Assembly: GCA_963169745.1 (NCBI GenBank) | Contig: CAUJCU010000013.1 | Span: 62,001 to 126,000, forward strand | Length of the DNA: 64,000 nt | Direction of reading: 5' to 3' | Source: Bacteroidota bacterium | Lineage (GTDB): Bacteria > Bacteroidota > Bacteroidia > UBA4408 | In this document: piece after piece, positions 52,239-60,988 of the stretch | Layout: each line of letters opens with the position of its first letter | Position numbering within the stretch: the stretch's first letter is position 1 | Translations under genes and position numbers: made by a program | Notes under the pieces: generated by a model | What the model was told of the DNA's origin: nothing | Seen by the model: the letters and a program-made list of their open reading frames with translations, nothing else | The model's database searches: none

Positions 52239-53555
52239 TTATCTAATAATTGTAATTCCACCGGTATATTCAAAGTATCTTGAGTCTCCCGGGTTTTTAA
52301 ATCTCAAAACATAATAATACGTTGCCTCGGGCAATGATCCTCCATCCCATTCATTACCCGCAACATAGTTTTTAACATAATACACTTTATCACCCCAACG
52401 GTTAAAAACATTTAACTCCACATCAGTATATTTGTCAGTATTTTCGATAATCCAAATATCATTTTTCCCGTCTCCGTTAGGTGTAAATGTATTCGGAATT
52501 TTTATTAAGGGAATTACTCTTACAGTTACCCTATCTGTGCAGGTACAACCTTCTGCGGTACGCGATGTAAAAGTATACGTAGTAGTATAGTTTGGAAACG
52601 CTATGGGGCTTAGTAAACTGCTGTCACTTAAAAAGTTTCCCGGAGACCAATAAAATTTGTTTCCTGTACCTTTAATCGCATTCAAAGTAACATTATCCCC
52701 AAAAAATATAGTCGTATCTTTTCCTGCATCACAATCCTTAAGTTCTGTAAGGCTTCCCTGAATTTGAACACTTTTGCTAAAAGTACATCCATTGTTATCA
52801 GTTACTACTACTGTATATACTCCTTGAAACAAATCATTAAACGCATTATTCGTGGTTGGTGTTGAGCCATTAAGTGAATATTTATAAGGAGTAGCCCCTC
52901 CGGTAACAGATTTAACAAGAATAGACCCTAGCGCACCTTTACATTGTATTTGCGTTACCTCTAATTCGGCATTCGTTATAGGTGGAGGGGTTCCTACTGT
53001 AATTCCATTTAAAGTAAATGGACACCCGTTAACATCTTCCAAAATAACACTATAATTTCCGGGGGGCAAGTTATTAAATACACCTGTTGCATTATTTACT
53101 GAGCCCGGACTTAGAATATAATTAGCCATACTGACCGAAGCTGGCTGATGGTTTACTACAATTGTACCTGTACTACCATTACATGAAGAAGGAGTTGTTA
53201 TTGCTGTAGCACCTGCAATAGCACCTGTAACACCTATGGTAACCATAACAGTAGTATCGCAATTTCCATCAGAAATAGTTACTGAGTACAGCCCTGCAGT
53301 AAGGCCATTAAATGTGTGCGAATTAGGGGGTGCTGATGGAGGAACAAATGCACCGCCTAGTAATGAAAAAGTATAATTTCCTGAGCCTCCGGTAATATTA
53401 CTAATGGAAATGGTTCCATCTGCAGTTAAACAAGTAGCCTGAGTTGCACCAGTGGCAAACTGAAATACATTATTACACTGGGCAATAGATTGTTGTTGAT
53501 GAATAAAAATTATACCAATTAATACAGTAAGTGTGAGTATGAGTTTATTACGCAT
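52239..53555 (-). CDS. Surface protein with SprB-like repeats and type B (CHU) C-terminal T9SS domain
   Basis: About 438 residues from ATG 53555 (an upstream TTG at 53591 gives a longer frame). After a signal peptide come several SprB-like repeats, e.g. CLTADGTISISNITGGSGNYTFSLLGG-type units with repeated YTVSI/YSVIL phrases and Cys residues. The final 80 residues are a gliding-motility-associated type B C-terminal domain (IPNTFTPNGDGKNDIW, LNVFNRWGDKVY, EWDGG, GTYYYVLRF-like ATYYYVLRF). It should be secreted by T9SS and held at the surface by the PorP/SprF protein encoded next. Confidence 0.9.
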   Translation of the reverse strand: MRNKLILTLTVLIGIIFIHQQQSIAQCNNVFQFATGATQATCLTADGTISISNITGGSGNYTFSLLGGAFVPPSAPPNSHTFNGLTAGLYSVTISDGNCDTTVMVTIGVTGAIAGATAITTPSSCNGSTGTIVVNHQPASVSMANYILSPGSVNNATGVFNNLPPGNYSVILEDVNGCPFTLNGITVGTPPPITNAELEVTQIQCKGALGSILVKSVTGGATPYKYSLNGSTPTTNNAFNDLFQGVYTVVVTDNNGCTFSKSVQIQGSLTELKDCDAGKDTTIFFGDNVTLNAIKGTGNKFYWSPGNFLSDSSLLSPIAFPNYTTTYTFTSRTAEGCTCTDRVTVRVIPLIKIPNTFTPNGDGKNDIWIIENTDKYTDVELNVFNRWGDKVYYVKNYVAGNEWDGGSLPEATYYYVLRFKNPGDSRYFEYTGGITIIR

Positions 53556-53680
53556 ATCGTTTATCAATCGAGTGGCATTAGTTTTGAACAAATTTTGTAT
53601 AATGCAGCAACAAACTTAATTGTTTTTTGTGAATAGCATTATGTTTTAAGTAATTTCTTTTGTTCATATATTAAAACGTA

Positions 53681-55579
53681 TTATTTCTTTTGAACAGAAT
53701 TAGAGTCAAGAGATTCAAAAACCGAATTATTGCTTACATATTCTGGCACTATTTTCTTTAGTTGCAATACGAGCTTCATATTGTCTTGAGTGTCAAAAAG
53801 ATCAATTAGAACATTAACCTCAAGGCTTACTTCGTTAAATTCTCTTGGATTAACTTTTGCAATCATTATTTGTTTATTGTGAGTGGGCAAAGTGTTTTCC
53901 GAATTATTTAGCAATTCTTCATAAAGTTTTTCACCTGGGCGCAGTCCGGTATAAACTATCTCAATATCCTTATCTAAAGTTAAGCCACTTAAACGAATCA
54001 TTTTATGAGCCAAATCTACAATTTTAACAGATTTTCCCATATCAAAAATAAATATTTCACCTCCATTTCCCATACATCCGGCCTCGAGTACTAGTTGACA
54101 GGCCTCGGGTATTGTCATAAAATACCTTGTTATATCGGGGTGCGTTATTGTTAGGGGGCCTCCTTTTTCAATTTGCTTTTTAAATAATGGGATAACCGAA
54201 CCATTAGAACCTAAAACATTTCCAAAGCGCGTAGTAATATACTTTGTTTCACTTTTACTATTTAAAGCTTGCACATACATTTCGGCCGCTCGTTTAGTAG
54301 CTCCCATAACGCTTGTAGGGTTAACTGCTTTATCTGTTGAGACCAAAACAAAGGTATCTGTTTGAAAGAAATGAGCCCAATCGGCAACAATTTTGGTGCC
54401 TCTTACATTTACAGCCACAGCCTCAGAGGGATTCATTTCCATAAGAGGAACATGCTTATAAGCCGCAGCATGATATACTATTTGTGGCTTAAAATGCTCA
54501 AATACATTTTTTATGCGTTCAGAACTGGTTACATCCGCTATTACCTCTTCAAATTCTGTTTGATTATTTTCTTTTAGCTCATTTACCAAGTCATAAATAG
54601 GGCTTTCGGCTTGATCAAGAAGGACAATTTTTTTGGGGTTAAACCGAATTATTTGTCGTACTATTTCACTCCCAATAGAACCGGCTGCCCCGGTTACTAA
54701 TATTGTTTTACCGCTTATCTGATTCCATATTTTTTCTTTATCCAAAATAATTTCATCACGTTCCAATAACTCCTCAATTCTAATTTTTTTAATTTGTTTA
54801 AAGCTCAATTGACCATTGATCCAATTCGAAATTGGGGGCACATTAAGAACACGGGTATTGTAATTCAAACATTTTTCTACCAGTGCTTGTTTTTTTGAAG
54901 CCGGAATATGCGTTGTGGAAATAATAATAAAGGTAATTTCAGTAGCTGAAAGTAGCTTATCGAGCTCGCTCGTATGATAAATTTTTACGCCTTCAATTTT
55001 TTTACCGCGCTTTTTCTTGTCGTCATCAATAAAAGCAATTACGTTGTATTTGGTACCGGCATCCTTATCCAGAGTCCTGAGTGTGATTACACCGGCCTCT
55101 CCGGCACCATATACAATAACTTTTGTTTTATCTCTTTTTGGATTTTTCAATTCGTAATACAACACTTTTACAAGAGTTCGAGAAGCAATCAATAAGAAAA
55201 CAGTAATGATTAAGTCAAGAACTACTATGGAAGTAGGCACAATAATTTTACCCTGATACCGATAAAATATAACATCAATAAGAGCTAACACCATAGTACC
55301 CAGCAACACTACCCAAAAAATTCGTTGTGCATCTTTAGTACTGGTGTATCTAATAATGCCTGCGTAAGTTTTTCCTATCAAAAAGCTCATTGCCCGAATG
55401 CTAAGAATAAGAGCCGATACAATAGGGATATCCTGCTTATCAACCTCGGGGATGTGAAAGTTAAAACGAAGTAAATAAGCTAATAGCACCCCAAATGCAC
55501 AAATCAAAATATCAATCAGAAAAATGACAAAGCGCGGAGTGTTTCTTTTGGGAATAGTTATGGCCGGATTGTTTCTCAA
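53681..55579 (-). CDS. Nucleotide-sugar 4,6-dehydratase/epimerase, CapD/WbpM family
   Basis: A 632-residue membrane enzyme of polysaccharide synthesis. Four predicted helices (about 17-150) are followed by a CoA-binding-like domain (VIVYGAGEAGVITLRTL near 158) and a SDR dehydratase domain with GAAGSIGSEIVRQI near 295, DVTSSERI, YHAAAYKHVPLME (the modified Tyr region) and VSTDKAVNPTSVMGATKRAAEMY near 405. It converts UDP-GlcNAc or a similar sugar to a 4-keto-6-deoxy intermediate. The only in-frame start is TTG 55579, three bases after the upstream gene's TAA, since a stop codon lies just before it. Confidence 0.92.
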   Translation of the reverse strand: MRNNPAITIPKRNTPRFVIFLIDILICAFGVLLAYLLRFNFHIPEVDKQDIPIVSALILSIRAMSFLIGKTYAGIIRYTSTKDAQRIFWVVLLGTMVLALIDVIFYRYQGKIIVPTSIVVLDLIITVFLLIASRTLVKVLYYELKNPKRDKTKVIVYGAGEAGVITLRTLDKDAGTKYNVIAFIDDDKKKRGKKIEGVKIYHTSELDKLLSATEITFIIISTTHIPASKKQALVEKCLNYNTRVLNVPPISNWINGQLSFKQIKKIRIEELLERDEIILDKEKIWNQISGKTILVTGAAGSIGSEIVRQIIRFNPKKIVLLDQAESPIYDLVNELKENNQTEFEEVIADVTSSERIKNVFEHFKPQIVYHAAAYKHVPLMEMNPSEAVAVNVRGTKIVADWAHFFQTDTFVLVSTDKAVNPTSVMGATKRAAEMYVQALNSKSETKYITTRFGNVLGSNGSVIPLFKKQIEKGGPLTITHPDITRYFMTIPEACQLVLEAGCMGNGGEIFIFDMGKSVKIVDLAHKMIRLSGLTLDKDIEIVYTGLRPGEKLYEELLNNSENTLPTHNKQIMIAKVNPREFNEVSLEVNVLIDLFDTQDNMKLVLQLKKIVPEYVSNNSVFESLDSNSVQKK

Positions 55580-55582
55580 TTT

Positions 55583-56455
55583 TTATGATTTAAAACATTT
55601 CAGTAGCAATTTCATATCTTCTGTTTTGCGTGTGCTTTCATTCTTTTCAAAAGCAAATACCAAATTATTTACCATTCGCTTAATAATCTCAATATTGCTG
55701 CACGGGTATAGGTATGCGTCTTGAGGTGTAATTTTTAACTGCATTAAATACGCATCAACTTCATGGCGGTTAAATATTGTTCCTTTACTAAAAGGATTGA
55801 TATAAAACAGCACATCTTTATTTTTATCTAAATCATATATACCATAAGTAGTTTCACCGCCCATATAGGCTAAAACAAAATGTTGAGGCAAGTTAACTCC
55901 GTAAATTGGAAGATTTAATTTTTGTGCTAATAAAATGTAAACTACAGATAAGGAAAGCGGATTTCCTCTTTTAGATTCAAGCACCATATTGATAAATGAA
56001 TTATGAGGGTGATGAAAATTAATATTGTTGCCGCTAAATTGGTGCACTTCAAATAAAATATGATTTATTACGTGTGTTTGTTCTATGGCTGTAAGATTCG
56101 GGTTGAGTTCTAACCAAATATCTTGCTTAAGTTGTTCTAAAAAGCTTATTATTTTTTTTTCGTTTAATTCCGGAAATTGATACCGCGCAATAATCAAAGC
56201 TCCTTCCAATAAATTTTGCCCTTGAGTCGAAATCCAGTTTACCAAATTTCGTTGGGTTTCCGAGAATTGAATTTTCTGAATTAGATTTTCTATCCTTTGC
56301 TGTTGTAAGGCACTTTTACTGTCTTCCCATGATTTTTCAAGTTCAGAAATTATGGCAGACCCCTGTGACAGGATTTGTGAATTTATTTGCTCAAAAATGC
56401 CTTCGTCCGGGTCATCCAACAGGCTAATTAACGCATGTAGTTCATTCGTATTCAT
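55583..56455 (-). CDS. SirB1/transglutaminase-like domain protein
   Basis: A 290-residue protein of the SirB1 type (Transglut_core2 region). Recognisable segments are INHILFEVHQFSGNNINFHHPHNSFINMVLESKRGNPLSLSVVYILLAQKL and GVNLPQHFVLAYM, read as consecutive family motifs. The position of the transglutaminase cysteine is serine (NPLSLS), as in other members, so it is probably not catalytic. Its role is unknown. Its stop is three bases from the TTG start of the CapD-type gene, and a 65-base gap separates it from the nucleoside phosphorylase upstream. Confidence 0.85.
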   Translation of the reverse strand: MNTNELHALISLLDDPDEGIFEQINSQILSQGSAIISELEKSWEDSKSALQQQRIENLIQKIQFSETQRNLVNWISTQGQNLLEGALIIARYQFPELNEKKIISFLEQLKQDIWLELNPNLTAIEQTHVINHILFEVHQFSGNNINFHHPHNSFINMVLESKRGNPLSLSVVYILLAQKLNLPIYGVNLPQHFVLAYMGGETTYGIYDLDKNKDVLFYINPFSKGTIFNRHEVDAYLMQLKITPQDAYLYPCSNIEIIKRMVNNLVFAFEKNESTRKTEDMKLLLKCFKS

Positions 56456-56520
56456 TTCAAATATTTACCGGGTGCTATATGTTTACTTAAATGCCTTGTA
56501 AATATCTTACGAAAAACAGG

Positions 56521-57390
56521 CTATTCGGTAAGTCGCTGTAATATTATTTTAACTAACTTATTAACAGTAATTTTATAGTCTTTACTGTATTCTTTTATGA
56601 TGCGATTGGCAATTATAGCACAAGCTGTTACGGCATGATGCCCTAAAAGCTTACTGAGCCCAAAAAGTGCTGATGTTTCCATTTCAAAATTAGTAATTCT
56701 GTGGCCTTCGTATGAAAATGAAGTTAGTTTTTCATTTAGCCCTTCAATAGCTGTATTTAATCTTAAAACTCGTCCCTGTGGCCCATAAAACCCACATGCT
56801 GTGGCTGTAATTCCGGTATGCATTCCTTCTTTAAGTTTATTAAAAAGTGGGGCACTGCTTTGCACCAAATAGGGCATATTAAGGGGCATGCCCCACCCTG
56901 TTTGTTTAACAAAAGCATCTAGTATAGCTTTTTCTTCCGGGAATTGATGTTGGTAAAAGTGCAATAAACCATCCATTCCTAAACCATATTCAGAAAGCAC
57001 AAAACTATCCACAGCAATATCAGGCTGCAAAGCACCGGAGGTGCCAATACGAATCAAGTTTAAAGGGGTGTGATTATTTTTTACGGTTCTTTCTTTCAAA
57101 TCAATATTAACTAAAGCATCCAGCTCGTTAATGACAATGTCTATATTGTCGGTTCCTATTCCCGTGCTTACAACCGAAATTCTTTTTTTGTTAAAATACC
57201 CCGTATGTGTAGCAAACTCTCTGTTTTGCACTTTATATTCAATACGATCAAAGTTTTCTGAAACCATATTCACGCGTCCCGGATCTCCAACTAAAATTAT
57301 ATTTTCGGCTATTTGATGCGGAAGTAAGTGTAAATGAAAGATGCTGCCATCGGGATTTAGTATTAATTCGGAATCAGGAATTTTATTCAT
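56521..57390 (-). CDS. Nucleoside phosphorylase, uridine-phosphorylase-like
   Basis: A 289-residue PNP/UDP-family enzyme that cleaves a nucleoside with phosphate. Signatures are ENIILVGDPGRVNMVSENF near residue 27, REFATHTGYFNKKRISVVSTGIGTDNIDIVINEL, IRIGTSGALQPDIAVDSFVLSEYGLGMDG, ATACGFYGPQGR, and NFEMETSALFGLSKLLGHHAVT. The spacing resembles uridine phosphorylase more than PNP; the second nucleoside phosphorylase of this window lies at 62979. Substrate specificity is not certain from sequence. Confidence 0.9.
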   Translation of the reverse strand: MNKIPDSELILNPDGSIFHLHLLPHQIAENIILVGDPGRVNMVSENFDRIEYKVQNREFATHTGYFNKKRISVVSTGIGTDNIDIVINELDALVNIDLKERTVKNNHTPLNLIRIGTSGALQPDIAVDSFVLSEYGLGMDGLLHFYQHQFPEEKAILDAFVKQTGWGMPLNMPYLVQSSAPLFNKLKEGMHTGITATACGFYGPQGRVLRLNTAIEGLNEKLTSFSYEGHRITNFEMETSALFGLSKLLGHHAVTACAIIANRIIKEYSKDYKITVNKLVKIILQRLTE

Positions 57391-57407
57391 ATCGTAAATT
57401 GTTTATT

Positions 57408-57415
57408 TATATTTG
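57408..57415 (+). promoter_or_regulatory. Possible -7 element for the UspA gene
   Basis: TATATTTG is an exact TAnnTTTG match on the plus strand, 56 bases before ATG 57472, in the divergent gap between the nucleoside phosphorylase and the universal stress protein. Confidence 0.4.
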
Positions 57416-57471
57416 CCCTTCAAAAATTATTTAAATAATCTATCATACTGCCAAAATTACCTATTTTTTTT

Positions 57472-58326
57472 ATGTCTGCATCAATTTATAATATTTTAAT
57501 TCCGATAGATTTCTCCGATCAATCTATACAGGCATTGAAATATGCAAAAGCAATTATAGGTAAGCAACAAACAACTGTTTATTTTATTTTTGTTATAGAT
57601 CAGAACGAAATAGAAATAAAAAATAATGATTTTTCAGACAAAGATGATTTAAAGAAAAGCTTTGAACAAAAGTTAATTCGCATCATAGAGCAAGAATGGT
57701 CTAACTGTACCAATTATACATGGGTGTTATTTGTAGAACAAGGAAAAGTATATGATCGGGTTTTAGAAAAAGCTGCTTCGGTTAATGCCGGCTTAATTAT
57801 TATGGGATGCAATAGCGCTGGTGATTATAAGAATAGGTTTTTAGGTTCTAATTCGTTACGTATTATGCGTACATGTCCTATTCCCATTATGCTGGCTAAT
57901 CAATACAGTCAGCTTTCTAAATTTATAAACATTACACTACCCATTGATTTAAGTAAAGAGGCACGCCAAAAACTTGAAAAAGCAATTGCTATGGCAAAGT
58001 TAGATAGCGATATTGTTATTCATGTTGTGTGTGTTGTTTTTGATGCTGACGAATACTTAATTAATCGTATGGGGCAAAAATTAACTCAGGTAAAATCGGT
58101 ATTAGATAAACACAAAATAAAATACAGTGCTGAAATTGTTAAAACCTCATTAGAATTTGAATCGTTGGGTGAAATTATTGCTGACTATGCTCGTAAAATT
58201 GAATCGGATGTAATTATGTTAATGACCCAGCAGGAATTAAGCTATACCCCCTATTTTGTAAGCTCATTAGCTCAAGAAATTATTAATATTTCTGAAGTTC
58301 CGGTAATGACTATTGCCCCAAATTAA
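57472..58326 (+). CDS. Universal stress protein with two UspA domains
   Basis: A 284-residue cytosolic protein with two tandem UspA folds. The first starts NILIPIDFSDQSIQALKYA and ends LIIMGCNSAGDYKNRFLGSNSLRIMRTCPIPIML, with the ATP-binding G-2X-G-9X-G-like pattern weakly kept; the second starts NITLPIDLSKEARQKLEKA and ends VIMLMTQQELSYTPYFVSSLAQEIINISEVPVMTI. Such proteins respond to growth arrest or stress and often bind nucleotide. It stands alone with an upstream promoter-like element; the next gene starts 88 bases later. Confidence 0.92.
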   Translation: MSASIYNILIPIDFSDQSIQALKYAKAIIGKQQTTVYFIFVIDQNEIEIKNNDFSDKDDLKKSFEQKLIRIIEQEWSNCTNYTWVLFVEQGKVYDRVLEKAASVNAGLIIMGCNSAGDYKNRFLGSNSLRIMRTCPIPIMLANQYSQLSKFINITLPIDLSKEARQKLEKAIAMAKLDSDIVIHVVCVVFDADEYLINRMGQKLTQVKSVLDKHKIKYSAEIVKTSLEFESLGEIIADYARKIESDVIMLMTQQELSYTPYFVSSLAQEIINISEVPVMTIAPN

Positions 58327-58414
58327 CAAAACATAGTTAACAACTCTTTATATATAAAGTGTCTATAAACTAATGCTCTTTGTATTTTTATATACAAATT
58401 AAAACACGAGTAAT

Positions 58415-58981
58415 ATGAAAATATTCCTAAAAGTATTCTTTCTTTTCGTTATTTTATTCGGAATTAATCCCTTATATGCACAAAAAGATAAAGAGTCTGA
58501 ACCTCAACAATCAGCCAGTGAGGATTTTCTATTAATTCAAGGGATTGTAGTTGATGGCGAGTCACGCTTAGAAGGTGTTACCATTCGATTATATAAAGGG
58601 AATACTAAAATAGATTCGGTTTACACCGGTAAAAACGGTACATTTAAATTTACTTTGGGTGGTGATTATTACTATGCTATGGAGTATAGTCGGGTGGGAT
58701 ATGAAAATACTTGTGTATTAATAAACACAAACCGTTGGGATGTTGCTCCACAAGATGAAGATAACGGCTATCAGGTTGATTTTGAAGTGGAGTTGATTCC
58801 CGAAATTTCGAATAAAAACGCTTTGAGTTTGTCGGCTGTTGACTTGGATGTACTCGATTTTCCTAAAGTATTAATTGGTTATAAAGCTGGTGAAGAAGAA
58901 GGTTTCTTTAGCGATAAAAAATATACTAAAGAAGTTAAAGAGTCGCTTAAAAAAGTAAAGCTGTCGGCTAAGAAAAAATAA
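58415..58981 (+). CDS. Exported protein with carboxypeptidase-like regulatory (Ig-like) domain
   Basis: A 188-residue protein with signal peptide (FFLFVILFGINPLYAQ) and a single carboxypeptidase regulatory-like fold (about 45-130): IQGIVVDGESRLEGVTIRLYKGNTKIDSVYTGKNGTFKF, then YYYAMEYSRVGYENTCV. The C-terminal part is acidic then strongly basic (KKVKLSAKKK). No enzyme motif is seen; it is probably a periplasmic or surface protein. A strong bidirectional terminator follows at 59041-59066. Confidence 0.75.
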   Translation: MKIFLKVFFLFVILFGINPLYAQKDKESEPQQSASEDFLLIQGIVVDGESRLEGVTIRLYKGNTKIDSVYTGKNGTFKFTLGGDYYYAMEYSRVGYENTCVLINTNRWDVAPQDEDNGYQVDFEVELIPEISNKNALSLSAVDLDVLDFPKVLIGYKAGEEEGFFSDKKYTKEVKESLKKVKLSAKKK

Positions 58982-59040
58982 ATAATCTCTGCAAAACAGA
59001 CGCAAGTATCTTCATTTTTTTAATAAAAATTTCAAAATAA

Positions 59041-59066
59041 AAAAGTCCGCATTGGCGGACTTTTTT
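59041..59066. terminator. Bidirectional intrinsic terminator
   Basis: AAAAGTCCGC (59041-59050), loop ATTG, and GCGGACTTTT (59055-59064) form a 10 bp perfect stem followed by further Ts. On the minus strand it is also a stem followed by a T run. It lies between the convergent secreted-protein gene and the ribosomal protein THX gene, so it serves both. Confidence 0.9.
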
Positions 59067-59089
59067 ATAGATATTAAATCAGTAATACT

Positions 59090-59314
59090 CTATTTTTCTT
59101 CCTTCTTTTTAGCTACTTTTTTTGGGGCAGCCTCTTTTTTAGGAGCTGATTTCTTAGCAGCAACCTTTTTAGGCTCTGCTTCTTTTTTTGGAGCAGCTGC
59201 TTTTTTACTTCCCACTTTTACTGTTGGGCTGGCCGCTTTTCTTTTTGGTCTACTAACACCATAAGAACCCATAATGATTTTTCCTCTTTTTGATTTTTTA
59301 TCTCCTTTTCCCAT
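59090..59314 (-). CDS. 30S ribosomal protein THX with a histone-H1-like Lys/Ala/Pro tail
   Basis: A 74-residue very basic protein. The first 24 residues, MGKGDKKSKRGKIIMGSYGV and SRPK, match the THX (bTHX) family that binds the top of the 30S head. The remaining 50 residues are a lysine/alanine/proline tail with repeats of the AAPKK and EAEPKK type, like eukaryote histone H1 tails or bacterial H1-like proteins. Bacteroidota THX proteins often carry some tail. It should fit in the ribosome with the N-terminus, while the tail may reach rRNA or nucleic acid outside. It ends at a shared terminator. Confidence 0.85.
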   Translation of the reverse strand: MGKGDKKSKRGKIIMGSYGVSRPKRKAASPTVKVGSKKAAAPKKEAEPKKVAAKKSAPKKEAAPKKVAKKKEEK

Positions 59315-59412
59315 AGTTAAATTTATTAGTGTAATTTAAAAAATAATTCCCTTTTACAAACCTATACATTTGCATTAACTATACAAAAATTATTTTTGAG
59401 TTATTTTTCATT

Positions 59413-60462
59413 TTAACCCAAAGCATTACTTTTTGACACCATATTACAAATGCGGTATAAGAGTCTGCTGCTAACATTTGCATCCCACTCATTTTTACCT
59501 GTTTCATTTAAATCAAACGCTATTATTTTCTTTCCTTTAGAAACTATTTTCTCTAAAAGGAATAAAACTTCATCGACTTCAAAGCCGCCAGCAACAGGAG
59601 TTCCCGTATGTGGGCAAAGCTTTTGGTCTAAGGCATCAACATCAAAACTTAAATAAATATTATCGGGCAATTCTTGCACTATTTCTTCAAACAACTCTTC
59701 GCGGGTTTTCCCTTTATACAGGGCTTGCTTTATATCGCGATCAAAAAATGTTTGCACACGTCCATCAGAATTCTTTATATAATTCATTTCCTCATCACAA
59801 TAGTCCCTAATACCCACTTGTACTAGCCGGCTAACCTGCTTATACTTTAAAGCATTATACATAATACTGGCATGCGAATATTCAAAACCTTCATAAGACT
59901 TACGTAAATCACAATGCGCATCTAATTGCAAAATTCCGAATGAGGAATACTGTTCGGTCAAAGCTTCAATAATGCCTAAAGGAGTGCTGTGGTCTCCGCC
60001 TACACCACCAATAATTTTACCTTCTTCAATAACCTTAAGCGAATACTGTTTAACGGCTTCTTTAAATTCTCTTCCTCCTTCATTTACTTCCTGGTAATAG
60101 GCATTAAGCATAACGTTGTTTAGATGGTTCTCAGAAGCCGTAATTTGTGAAATAATTTGGATAGCACGGTTTCTTAAGTGCATGCTTTTTTCAAGCCAGC
60201 TTTCATTTATGTTGTCCATAAAAATCCCTATTTTCCAAGCATCTTTTATAAAGGGGTCATACAAATCAACCTGATGTGAGGCTTCATAAATAAGTTCCGG
60301 GGCATGTGCTGTTCCAGCCCGATACGAAACGGTAACTTCCCATGGCAAGGGTAATAAAACAATGGTAGCATCTTCTCTGTTAAAGGGCAAGCCAAAAATA
60401 TTACTCCCTTCCTGAGCGGGATTATTGGGGTTGAAATTTAAAATTTTTTCCTGTTTAGACAT
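59413..60462 (-). CDS. speB: Ureohydrolase family protein, probable agmatinase
   Basis: About 349 residues from ATG 60462 (the frame extends to a TTG at 60480, but a -7 element overlaps that position). The dimanganese-binding motifs are present: GVGGDHSTPLG near 170, QLDAHCDLR near 196 and SFDVDALDQKLCPHTGTP near 275, with NETGKNEWD at the C-terminus. Agmatinase is the best guess because an arginine decarboxylase gene is in the same window; formimidoylglutamase or guanidinobutyrase cannot be ruled out. It would turn agmatine to putrescine and urea. Confidence 0.8.
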   Translation of the reverse strand: MSKQEKILNFNPNNPAQEGSNIFGLPFNREDATIVLLPLPWEVTVSYRAGTAHAPELIYEASHQVDLYDPFIKDAWKIGIFMDNINESWLEKSMHLRNRAIQIISQITASENHLNNVMLNAYYQEVNEGGREFKEAVKQYSLKVIEEGKIIGGVGGDHSTPLGIIEALTEQYSSFGILQLDAHCDLRKSYEGFEYSHASIMYNALKYKQVSRLVQVGIRDYCDEEMNYIKNSDGRVQTFFDRDIKQALYKGKTREELFEEIVQELPDNIYLSFDVDALDQKLCPHTGTPVAGGFEVDEVLFLLEKIVSKGKKIIAFDLNETGKNEWDANVSSRLLYRICNMVSKSNALG

Positions 60463-60477
60463 GGTAAAACATTTGTG

Positions 60478-60485
60478 CAAAAATA
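60478..60485 (-). promoter_or_regulatory. -7 element of the agmatinase gene
   Basis: The minus strand reads TATTTTTG, an exact TAnnTTTG match. A transcript start near 60473 supports ATG 60462 as the start and excludes the TTG at 60480. Confidence 0.5.
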
Positions 60486-60595
60486 CAATTGCTTATTAAT
60501 TATTTAAAATATTGACAAAGGTAACGTGTGATGTATTAAAATATTTTAGAACCCCTGTTTTTCAGTCCATATAACAAAATGGGTTTCTAGGTTTC

Positions 60596-60641
60596 CAGTA
60601 ACAAAAAAGGCCTTCTGAATAGAAGGCCTTTTTTGTTACTG
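60596..60641 (-). terminator. Intrinsic terminator of the HU gene
   Basis: A perfect 21 bp inverted repeat (arms 60596-60616 and 60621-60641, loop GAAT) with GGCCTTCT/AGAAGGCC at the core and flanking A6/T6 tracts. It begins 11 bases after the HU stop codon. Because the arms include both the A and T tracts it should terminate transcription in both directions. Confidence 0.92.
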
Positions 60642-60651
60642 ATAAGAAAAA

Positions 60652-60936
60652 TTACTTTTTCTTTTTGTTTACTGTTCCAGCTAACTCAGCTCCAGCTTTA
60701 AAACGTACTACTTTTTTAGCAGCAATTTTAATTTCTTTACCGGTTTGTGGGTTACGACCTGTACGTGCAGAGCGATCAGCTACTGAGAAAGATCCAAAAC
60801 CTACAAGAGCTAATCTGTCACCTTTTTTTAGGGCAGCAGTTGTAGCACCAATAAATGCATCTAAAGCTCTTTTTGCATCAGCTTTTGTTAACTCAGCTTC
60901 TGAAGCCATTGCTTCAATTAATTCTTGTTTGTTCAT
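60652..60936 (-). CDS. hup: HU family nucleoid-associated DNA-binding protein
   Basis: A 94-residue HU/IHF fold protein: [29 protein letters not shown] forms the helical dimer part, [10 protein letters not shown] the turn, and [25 protein letters not shown] the DNA-minor-groove arm with its conserved RNPQTG. A short Lys-rich tail follows. Its leader is about 39 bases after a TATTTTTG element at 60981-60988, and it ends at a strong terminator, as expected for an abundantly expressed gene. Confidence 0.97.
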   Translation of the reverse strand: MNKQELIEAMASEAELTKADAKRALDAFIGATTAALKKGDRLALVGFGSFSVADRSARTGRNPQTGKEIKIAAKKVVRFKAGAELAGTVNKKKK

Positions 60937-60980
60937 GTTTTTAATTTTTTAAATTGGATTAATAAAACGTTTAACAGCAG

Positions 60981-60988
60981 CAAAAATA
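60981..60988 (-). promoter_or_regulatory. -7 element of the HU gene
   Basis: The minus strand reads TATTTTTG, an exact TAnnTTTG match placing the transcript start near 60976, about 40 bases before the ATG. The remainder of the 259 bp gap to 61195 shows nothing further. Confidence 0.5.

Noticed and set aside
59052-59264. 70-residue plus-strand ORF rich in Phe, Ala and Leu
   Set aside because: It is the antisense of the THX Lys/Ala tail, which naturally gives hydrophobic-looking repeats.
60665-60952. 95-residue plus-strand ORF across HU
   Set aside because: It is the antisense reading of the HU gene, whose protein is conserved and has a terminator and promoter of its own.
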